Shown: piece by piece, positions 19,759 to 25,035 of the stretch
Layout: every line of letters begins with the position of its first letter
Numbering within the stretch: the stretch's first letter is position 1
Source: a virus
DNA: 25,035 nt
Virus record (IMG/VR): IMGVR_UViG_3300025889_000886
Span: 1-25,035 of that record
Reading direction: 5' to 3' (one strand)
Made by a program: the position numbers and the translations under genes
Notes under the pieces: model-generated
Databases searched by the model: none
Told to the model about the DNA's origin: nothing
The model's input: only the letters and a program-made list of their open reading frames with translations

Positions 19759-21549
19759 TTATCCTTCACAAGCTAAACAGGTTTCTCCATCAGCAACCTG
19801 AGTAAGATCAATCTCTTGAATAATCTCACGTTCGATTCGTTTTGCAATTTTATCTGCTTTCCCAATCTTATCAGAACGACAATAATATAAAGTCTTCAAT
19901 CCAGATTTCCAAGCTAGGAAATGAACAGCATGAAGATACTTAATGTTAGTGTCTGGTCTAAAAAATAAATTAACAGACTGTGCTTGATCAATGAATTGCT
20001 GTCTATCAGCAGCATGTTCAATCAACCATCTTTGATCAATTTCCATGGCAGTCTTGAAGATATCTTTTTCTAAGTCAGAAAGAAACTTCAAATGCTGTAC
20101 AGATCCATCGTTTGAAATGATAGATGACCATATTTCATCATAATCTAATTTGGTATTTTCTGTACACTTGTTTTTAATCAGTTCGTCAAGATATTTGTTC
20201 TTTGCGAAATGAGAACCGGAAAGTGTATCCTGTCTGTAGGCGTTTGCTCTAAACGGTTCAATAGAAGGTGATGTATTTCCCATGATAATTGAGCTTGAAG
20301 CGTTCGGTGCAATTGCCATAAGATGAGAAAATCTTTTTCCGGTTCCGACTGCATCTGGAGCTTCTCCTCTCTTTTCAGCAAGAACTTCGTTAGCTTCATC
20401 GAGGTTGCTTCTGATGTGTTTGAAGATTCTCATATTGGCAGATTTAGCCATAGCGCTCTCAAAAGGAATTCCTTTCTTTTGAAGATATGCATGAAAACCA
20501 AGAGCACCGACACCAATTGATCTCTCACGCATGGCAGAAAACTTAGCACGACTAATAGTATCTGGTGCAAGATTGATAAAGACAGTCAGTACATTATCAA
20601 GCATTTCAGCTACATCAAGAATAAACTGAGGATTCTTAGACCAAGCATCATAGTGTTCAAGGTTCAAAGAAGACAGACAGCAAACAGCTGTTCGATCTTT
20701 TGATGTTGGAAGAATGATTTCTGAACACAAATTCGATTGATTAATTGTCAATCCTTGATCTTTAAGAAACTGTGGCAACCCGCGCCGGGATGTATCAATG
20801 AAATGCAAATATGGTTCTCCGGTCATCATTCGCAATTCGATGATCTTTTGCCAAAGACTACGAGCACTAAGTGTCTCTATTATTTCTTTAGAGTGCGGAT
20901 CAATCAATGGCCAACTGTCATCTGCGTTTGGATCTTTCATACAATTCTCAATCAGCTCCATAAAGTCATCTGTGATATTGACTCCATGATGAAGATTAAG
21001 ACAGCGAAGGTTCTGATCACCAGTCGGTTTACGCATTTCAAGAAACTGAATAATGTCTGGATGGCTAATATCTAAATAAACAGCGTATGATCCACGGCGA
21101 GTTTTACCCTGTCGAAAAGCAAGAGAACTTGCATCATACATTTTGAGATGAGTTGAAACACCAGTAGATTTATCGTCACTTGAACGAATACCAAAACCAA
21201 TACCAACACCGCCGCCGAGCATTGACAACCAATTTGTTTCACTAAGTGTATCAACCAATCCCTCTGCTGTATCATCAATATAGTTCAGATAACAGGAAAT
21301 AGGCAAGCCTTTTTTAGCACGGCCATATGATAGAATTGGAGTACTAAAAGACAACCAATGCTTTGAAGAATAATCATACAGCCTTTGTGCATGATCATCA
21401 TCTGTAGCAAATGTCTTTGATACAAATGCAAATCTTTCTTGAGGCGTCTGTTCGTCTTCTTTCATGTACGATTCTTTAAGACGCGTGATACCAGCCTCTC
21501 CAATCAATGCATCTCTGTTTGGCTCAAGTTTGATTCCTAGATATTCCAT
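19759..21549 (-). CDS. nrdA: Class I ribonucleotide reductase, large subunit (no ATP cone)
   Basis: At 596 residues it is clearly shorter than cellular NrdA (about 760) because the N-terminal ATP-cone domain is absent, so dATP inhibition is probably lost, as in other phage reductases. Active-site residues are present: Cys86 in PISCYL, the NLCSE motif with Asn273, Cys275 and Glu277, Cys290-291 in the AVCCLSSLNL segment, and the C-terminal redox pair CLAC (591-594). Substrate- and effector-loop segments GGGVGIGFG and GKTRRGSYAVYLD are intact. AAGGAG lies five bases before the ATG, which abuts the ThyX stop. It makes dNDPs for phage DNA together with NrdB. Confidence 0.95.
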   Translation of the reverse strand: MEYLGIKLEPNRDALIGEAGITRLKESYMKEDEQTPQERFAFVSKTFATDDDHAQRLYDYSSKHWLSFSTPILSYGRAKKGLPISCYLNYIDDTAEGLVDTLSETNWLSMLGGGVGIGFGIRSSDDKSTGVSTHLKMYDASSLAFRQGKTRRGSYAVYLDISHPDIIQFLEMRKPTGDQNLRCLNLHHGVNITDDFMELIENCMKDPNADDSWPLIDPHSKEIIETLSARSLWQKIIELRMMTGEPYLHFIDTSRRGLPQFLKDQGLTINQSNLCSEIILPTSKDRTAVCCLSSLNLEHYDAWSKNPQFILDVAEMLDNVLTVFINLAPDTISRAKFSAMRERSIGVGALGFHAYLQKKGIPFESAMAKSANMRIFKHIRSNLDEANEVLAEKRGEAPDAVGTGKRFSHLMAIAPNASSSIIMGNTSPSIEPFRANAYRQDTLSGSHFAKNKYLDELIKNKCTENTKLDYDEIWSSIISNDGSVQHLKFLSDLEKDIFKTAMEIDQRWLIEHAADRQQFIDQAQSVNLFFRPDTNIKYLHAVHFLAWKSGLKTLYYCRSDKIGKADKIAKRIEREIIQEIDLTQVADGETCLACEG

Positions 21550-22227
21550 TTAGTCTCCTTGTACGCAATAATTGATATATGGAAAGATCTTTCCAAGTTC
21601 ATCCGCAGTCATCAGTGCAATTTCTCGATGTTCTTTCTGAGTACCGTTTCCACTACGTAACTGAATGTAATGAATCCAACTACGAAGAGAACCTTTCATA
21701 TACATCTTACTCATGGTCATACCTTCAGGCAACACAGCCCGAGCTTGTTCTTTAGCAATACCATGCTCAATAGCCCATGCATATTTTCTCTTTGCAGACT
21801 CCACATGTTCTTCTTGAAGACGTTCCCATTCAGCAATAAGCTCATCATCACCATCTTCAAGTTCAATACTATTCTGACGATTTTTCTTGTCTTGCAAACG
21901 AGCTTCTCGAACCAAGAAATCCAACGACTTAGTTGGATCAGCATAACGTTGTGAGAACTCCTGAAAAGAAAAAGATCGGTGACGAAGAATCTGTCGACCG
22001 ATATCTCTTGTGGTAATAATTTCTAACGTTGCATCAACCATCTCAAAGACTGACCAATGCTGATTTTTGGCACAATAAGAGACAAGCTTTTCTGCCGTTT
22101 CGTTATTATGCTGATTAGAAGGATTTGAGACGCGAGCTGTATAAGCAATCATCTCAAGTGTATTCATTCCAGATAATTCATCACATGCTGGCTGTGTATA
22201 ACTTACCAGTTTCACGCTTGGTTGCAT
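21550..22227 (-). CDS. thyX: Flavin-dependent thymidylate synthase ThyX
   Basis: The ThyX signature RHR-x7-S is present as RHRSFSFQEFSQR (Arg82 to Ser92), in a protein of 225 residues, typical for the family. It makes dTMP from dUMP using FAD, NADPH and methylenetetrahydrofolate, without depending on a separate dihydrofolate reductase. MSKMYMKGSLRSWIHYIQLR near residue 170 is the second active-site helix. The start is buried 47 bases inside the primase gene with a poor SD, so translation is coupled. It is followed directly by nrdA, forming a nucleotide-supply unit. Confidence 0.95.
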   Translation of the reverse strand: MQPSVKLVSYTQPACDELSGMNTLEMIAYTARVSNPSNQHNNETAEKLVSYCAKNQHWSVFEMVDATLEIITTRDIGRQILRHRSFSFQEFSQRYADPTKSLDFLVREARLQDKKNRQNSIELEDGDDELIAEWERLQEEHVESAKRKYAWAIEHGIAKEQARAVLPEGMTMSKMYMKGSLRSWIHYIQLRSGNGTQKEHREIALMTADELGKIFPYINYCVQGD

Positions 22228-23257
22228 ATTTTTTCCACTTCATAAAGTTGAGATAAAATTCTGGCCCATGATATGCATGTTTATTTATCAGAGTCAGAAT
22301 ATCTTTTACAGACATACCAGACATAATCATTTCATTAATGTCTTTTCCATCTGTCTTTGGCCACACAACGATTGAAAATCCCATATCCGCAGCTTTCTCC
22401 ATTGTGTATGCGATATGCTTATTGCGTGGCTGATTGTCAAAAATAAGTACTGTGTTTTTACGATTTTTTACAATTGGATATACAGCTAATAGATTTGAAT
22501 TACCAACTGCAAGAGAATTTGGGAGAAAGAGAGAGTCAATAACACCCTCGACCACATAGATACGCTCGGCACGATTAACTCTTGGAATGTTGTAAACAAA
22601 AGGATAATTGTCGAGAAGACGAAAGGCTGTATATCTCATGTTTGTTTTACCACTGATATCTCTACCAGTAAACCCGATCAATCGACCACGGCGTGTATAT
22701 GCTGGAAAGATAATACGAGGTCCATCATCATGAAGTCTATCTGGTGTAACTCTCTCTTTTAGAGATGAATGTACTTCAAGAAGTTTCTGTGAATTGTCAC
22801 AATAAAACAATTCACTTAGAAATTCTTTTGGAATCTTTCTTTCACGCATGTATACGCGTGCAGGATGATCTTCTTCAAGAAAAGAAAGTTTTGGAAACAG
22901 TGCATCTAATCCAGAAGATCGAACAATATTCTTTTTCTTTGAGACAACCTTGACATCTTCTCTTCCTGAAGATTTGAATTTCTCAAGTCTATAAGAATTA
23001 TACAATGCTCCATTTGCGTCTTTAAGAAAATTCTCGAACGACATACCAGCGTTGCAATTATGGCAACGATAGTTTAGTTTTCCCTTCTTCACATAAAAGT
23101 ATCCACGCATCTTGCGTTTGTTCTTTTGTGAATCACCACAAATTGGACATCTTAATGAAGCAAGAAATGGATTTCGTTGCTTAATTTTATGCACTGGAAA
23201 ATTTGTAGTGAGAAGAAGTTGTGCGTATTTAATATCAATGTGATTCATAATAGACAT
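22181..23257 (-). CDS. DNA primase, T4 gp61-like
   Basis: An N-terminal zinc finger (CPIC at 37-40, CHNC at 65-68) is followed by a TOPRIM region with IYVVEGVIDSLFLPN and VLIFDNQPRNK. The C-terminal part includes WPKTDGKDINEMI. The order and the 358-residue length match T4 gp61, which makes RNA primers with the gp41 helicase. The first ATG (23257) touches the -10 box of the promoter at 23258-23285; ATG 23248 (residue 4) could be used from that transcript. It heads the operon primase-thyX-nrdA-nrdB. Confidence 0.9.
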   Translation of the reverse strand: MSIMNHIDIKYAQLLLTTNFPVHKIKQRNPFLASLRCPICGDSQKNKRKMRGYFYVKKGKLNYRCHNCNAGMSFENFLKDANGALYNSYRLEKFKSSGREDVKVVSKKKNIVRSSGLDALFPKLSFLEEDHPARVYMRERKIPKEFLSELFYCDNSQKLLEVHSSLKERVTPDRLHDDGPRIIFPAYTRRGRLIGFTGRDISGKTNMRYTAFRLLDNYPFVYNIPRVNRAERIYVVEGVIDSLFLPNSLAVGNSNLLAVYPIVKNRKNTVLIFDNQPRNKHIAYTMEKAADMGFSIVVWPKTDGKDINEMIMSGMSVKDILTLINKHAYHGPEFYLNFMKWKKYATKRETGKLYTASM

Positions 23258-23285
23258 ATTATACTAATTACACTATAGTGTAAAC
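23258..23285 (-). promoter_or_regulatory. Candidate primase promoter with embedded palindrome
   Basis: TATAAT (23263-23258, minus strand) directly precedes the primase ATG. The -35 region is weak (GTTTAC at 16 bases or TTTACA at 15). Between them lies a perfect 16-bp palindrome, TTACACTATAGTGTAA (23268-23283), a strong candidate operator. A transcript starting here would have almost no leader. Confidence 0.45.
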
Positions 23286-23303
23286 CCAGAAAACATTCTC
23301 TGG

Positions 23304-23329
23304 AAAAAAAGTTGACAACGGTTTCGTTG
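23304..23329 (-). terminator. Possible weak terminator after the lysis genes
   Basis: The minus-strand transcript can form CAACG-AAAC-CGTTG (23329-23316), followed five bases later by seven T residues (23310-23304). The stem is short and the gap before the T run is unusual, so termination may be partial. It lies after the holin-like gene and before primase. Confidence 0.35.
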
Positions 23330-23340
23330 ATGTTTATATT
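23312..23340 (+). promoter_or_regulatory. Plus-strand sigma70-type promoter pointing against the genes
   Basis: TTGACA (23312-23317), 17 bases, then TATATT (23335-23340) lie on the plus strand. No plausible plus-strand gene follows. The expected RNA would begin near 23347 and run antisense to the holin-like gene, with a small hairpin ACCAT-ATGGT (23350-23366) and a T-rich stretch just after. Confidence 0.45.
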
Positions 23341-23366
23341 AGTATCTGTACCATGGAAACAATGGT

Positions 23367-23600
23367 TTAGCTTCTTTTAGGACCATTATTAACGTAAAGC
23401 CCAAACCAACCTGCACCAATACCAACAACAGTTGAAACAAATCCTGCTTGCTGTGTGGTGGGACTGTCTAGAGACATAAACCAATCTGTTGCATTAAAAA
23501 GAAGAACAATGTATGCAATGATAAAGATACGTGGGAAGATACGCCATTCATTAACAGCTAATGCAAGACCAGATATCTTTGAAAAGAGAGCATCTGACAT
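23367..23600 (-). CDS. Two-helix membrane protein, holin-like (77 aa)
   Basis: Taking ATG 23600 (GGAGG five bases upstream) gives 77 residues with two hydrophobic segments, about IFIIAYIVLLF (25-42) and GFVSTVVGIGAGWFGLYV (53-70), joined by a short loop with a DSPTTQQ turn, and a basic tail. WRIFPR before the first helix and QQAGFVSTVVG are features I recall from a family in T4-like marine phages. Size, topology and place at the end of a lysis module fit a holin. No activity is established for the family, so the holin role is inferred. Confidence 0.65.
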   Translation of the reverse strand: MSDALFSKISGLALAVNEWRIFPRIFIIAYIVLLFNATDWFMSLDSPTTQQAGFVSTVVGIGAGWFGLYVNNGPKRS

Positions 23601-23601
23601 T

Positions 23602-23985
23602 TTAACCTCCAATGAAGAAGGTTTTAATTGAGTTGAAAGCAAATGATATAAACGCACCAATACCAGCAGCCAGACCTAGAGCAAAGATCTTTGTGTTTTC
23701 CAGTTTGGTAATTCTAGCATCAAGTTCATTTGTTTCTTTTCTACGATCTGTCTGTTCAGTAAGAACAGCAAGCTTATTTGATGCGGTCTCTGCTTCGTTT
23801 TGTGTCAGTCGATTTTCATGGAGTAAAACAACACGGCGGACTTCTTCCGCAATTTCAGAAAGTTTGTCAATAGTTATATCCATTTTATTGATAATTTCTT
23901 TAAAACTATTGAGATCTGCCTGTACGACAGCTACATTGGTTTTAATATCAGCAAAATCGGCGTCTATTTTTTTACGTTCTTCCAT
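23602..23985 (-). CDS. XhlA-like coiled-coil membrane protein (127 aa)
   Basis: About the first 98 residues are a long heptad-rich, highly charged helix (MEERKKIDADFADIKTNVAV onwards). A C-terminal hydrophobic segment, IFALGLAAGIGAFISFAF (about 101-118), then anchors it in the membrane. This layout matches XhlA-type phage lysis proteins, which help holin and amidase act. ATG 23985 has AAGAAGAA upstream. The stop is one base before the holin-like gene's ATG, so the two are coupled. The name is by layout, not by a conserved motif. Confidence 0.62.
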   Translation of the reverse strand: MEERKKIDADFADIKTNVAVVQADLNSFKEIINKMDITIDKLSEIAEEVRRVVLLHENRLTQNEAETASNKLAVLTEQTDRRKETNELDARITKLENTKIFALGLAAGIGAFISFAFNSIKTFFIGG

Positions 23986-24021
23986 TATTGTTCTTCTTAT
24001 TTTTGGAGCTAACTAACATAC

Positions 24022-24029
24022 TATTTATA
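24022..24029 (-). promoter_or_regulatory. T4-type late promoter motif upstream of the XhlA-like gene
   Basis: TATAAATA on the minus strand, in the context ATTATAAATAG, lies just after the stop of the spanin lipoprotein gene and 36 bases before the ATG at 23985. Placement before lysis genes suits a late promoter and would give the holin pair its own late transcript. Confidence 0.6.
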
Positions 24030-24030
24030 A

Positions 24031-24471
24031 TTAGCGGTTGTTGAAGTCCTCAATGGATTTTTCCAGTTCTTTCTTTGCTGTTTCAAGATTATCGAGATTG
24101 CCTTCATTAGACTCATAATATTTCTTATAAGCTTCAATGAGAAGTTTTTGCTGTTCAATGAGTGACATTGTCTTTTTTGTATTTACAGAAAGTGTTTCAT
24201 ATCCACGATCTGTCAATCCAAAAAAGACAGGTGTGTAATCTTTATCTGTAATTTCTTTGAACTTCTGGTCTGTATTAAATTCTGTGACAATATGCCATTC
24301 AAGAGGCTCAAGTTGAATTTGATCTACAGATGTAGTGTTGAGTTTCTCGCGAGGAATCTCAAGTTGTGCTACGGATCCAACATCAAATGTCTTCGTGCAG
24401 CTACTCAACGATAAGATTAGGATTAGCGATAGAAGGACAAGATGTGTTACTCTTGCTCGGCCGATCTGCAT
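24031..24471 (-). CDS. Outer-membrane spanin-like lipoprotein (Rz1-like, 146 aa)
   Basis: An N-terminal basic segment and hydrophobic core (residues 9-21) end in the lipobox LSSC, with Cys25 as the expected lipid-attached residue. The mature part has LEPLEWHIVTEF and FFGLTDRGYETLSVNTKKTM, then a charged coiled coil. It starts inside the Rz-like gene and overlaps it by 71 bases, the embedded layout of many Rz/Rz1 pairs. It would sit in the host outer membrane and join the inner-membrane spanin across the periplasm. It is longer than classical Rz1, so a different lipoprotein role is possible. Confidence 0.72.
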   Translation of the reverse strand: MQIGRARVTHLVLLSLILILSLSSCTKTFDVGSVAQLEIPREKLNTTSVDQIQLEPLEWHIVTEFNTDQKFKEITDKDYTPVFFGLTDRGYETLSVNTKKTMSLIEQQKLLIEAYKKYYESNEGNLDNLETAKKELEKSIEDFNNR

Positions 24472-24916
24472 TGATTTCTTCTCCTGTCAAAGGAGCTCCG
24501 GACAAAATTTCAAAGCATCTGTTTACGTCCGATGTTCCTTTATTGATTACTTTCTCTATGAGCTCTGGACGACCGACGGCAAGTTTACCTATATCTCTTT
24601 CACCCAAAAGCTTAGAGGTCTTATTGAATTTATCCTGAAGATCAGAAATTCCATCACGTGCTTTTTTAAGATCTTCGTTAAGATTAGATATAATAGCATT
24701 TTTACGTTCGGAATCTTCTATCATCTGATTGATGGTTTCTTGTTGTTTCAAAGTCGTCTGTTCAAGCTTCACTGTTTGTTCAATTCGTGCTGCAAGTTCA
24801 TTTTGAAGATTTGTGACATAAACATATCCTGCATATATGACACCACCGATAGCTGCAAGTGCAAGGCCACCAATTGCAATTTTTTGAATAAGAGGATTGG
24901 CAAGAAGCTGTATCAT
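24401..24916 (-). CDS. Inner-membrane spanin-like protein (Rz-like, 171 aa)
   Basis: A single N-terminal membrane helix (about residues 12-32, IAIGGLALAAIGGVIYAGYV) is followed by a long coiled coil (about 36-100) and a Cys-containing C-terminal region, the layout of Rz-type inner-membrane spanins. Its ATG overlaps the endolysin stop (TAATG), and its 3' end contains the start of the lipoprotein gene. Together they should fuse inner and outer membranes at the end of lysis. Two Cys residues (about 133 and 160) could allow disulphide-linked dimers. Confidence 0.75.
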   Translation of the reverse strand: MIQLLANPLIQKIAIGGLALAAIGGVIYAGYVYVTNLQNELAARIEQTVKLEQTTLKQQETINQMIEDSERKNAIISNLNEDLKKARDGISDLQDKFNKTSKLLGERDIGKLAVGRPELIEKVINKGTSDVNRCFEILSGAPLTGEEINADRPSKSNTSCPSIANPNLIVE

Positions 24917-25035
24917 TATGCAATCAATCCTGTATTGTAAACTGTTCCTGCATCTGTTTTTAGAGCAGTAAGAACAGACTTACGATTTTGTGCAGGAGAA
25001 ACATAACTTACATGAACCCAGCCACTCATCGGTTT
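24916..25035 (-). CDS. C-terminus of an M15-like endolysin (partial)
   Basis: The last 39 codons of a gene that begins outside the window are visible. GWVHVSYVSPAQNRKSVLTA contains the WVHVS pattern that ends the catalytic domain of M15-type peptidoglycan peptidases, where the His binds zinc. Its TAA overlaps the Rz-like ATG. Position ahead of the spanins supports an endolysin. The rest of the domain must be seen to confirm it. Confidence 0.65.
   Translation of the reverse strand, partial: KPMSGWVHVSYVSPAQNRKSVLTALKTDAGTVYNTGLIA

Noticed and set aside
23612-24016. 134-codon plus-strand ORF downstream of the plus-strand promoter
   Set aside because: It is the antisense shadow of the XhlA-like coiled-coil gene, lies far from the promoter and shows no domain.
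24335-24940. 201-codon plus-strand ORF
   Set aside because: It lies antisense to the spanin pair, which has clear signal, membrane and coiled-coil features, and it has no supporting promoter or SD.
1-25035. tRNA genes, CRISPR arrays and insertion sequences
   Set aside because: I saw no cloverleaf-like segment with a T-loop consensus, no regularly spaced repeats with unique spacers and no transposase.

Overview
The window is a piece of the genome of a large, AT-rich, T4-superfamily myovirus. Every gene I accept lies on the minus strand, so the region is read from 25035 down to 1. Gene ends and starts overlap by a few bases almost throughout, often as ATGA or TAATG. The phage assignment rests on a T4-type primase (gp61), a T4-type RNase H/5'-exonuclease (Rnh), a gp1-like dNMP kinase, PhoH, phage-style NrdA/NrdB/ThyX, a SegE-like GIY-YIG protein, TATAAATA late-promoter motifs and several small families shared with marine and cyanobacterial T4-like phages. 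The host cannot be read directly. A Gram-negative host is implied by the spanin pair; an alphaproteobacterium is a guess. I see no tRNA, CRISPR array or insertion sequence.

In transcription order: (1) 25035-23367 is a lysis module: the C-terminus of an M15-like endolysin, an inner-membrane Rz-like spanin, an overlapping Rz1-like lipoprotein, an XhlA-like coiled-coil membrane protein and a two-helix holin-like protein. (2) 23285-18245 is DNA precursor and replication: primase, ThyX, NrdA, two small Cys-rich proteins, NrdB and a 51-residue zinc ribbon. (3) 18258-17794 is a GIY-YIG endonuclease-like gene. (4) 17906-13499 is a sugar cassette: a PhyH-like dioxygenase, a SAM methyltransferase, a GT11-like transferase, a DegT-family enzyme with His at the usual PLP-lysine position, and a GDP-fucose-synthase/ColC-like reductase-epimerase. 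Together they suggest synthesis and transfer of an L-fucose- or colitose-like sugar. (5) 13325-11841 is four small unknown genes. (6) 11857-8682 is three glycosyltransferase-like genes and a zinc metallopeptidase-like gene. (7) 8677-7279 is a micro-membrane peptide, dNMP kinase, a nucleoside deoxyribosyltransferase-like protein and a small conserved protein. (8) 7116-2031 is a conserved unknown operon containing Rnh, a DUF115-like protein, DUF6356 and PhoH. (9) 2040-1 holds a RecB-like exonuclease, a winged-helix candidate regulator and small unknown genes.

Transcription units are separated by a recurring module seen three times (about 646-837, 7116-7288 and 13325-13498). Each has hairpin-forming repeats with a conserved GGCACTTA core just after a stop codon, followed by a strong sigma70-type promoter (TTGACG, 17 bp, TAGAAT) whose spacer is also conserved. 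T4-like late promoters (TATAAATA) sit at 3360, 5827 and 24022. Other points of interest are a Shine-Dalgarno/hairpin/start arrangement before rnh, a five-codon leader overlapping a TTG start, several very short genes, and palindromes at the primase and winged-helix promoters.

Limits: all family assignments come from reading motifs by eye. No database search or computation was possible.
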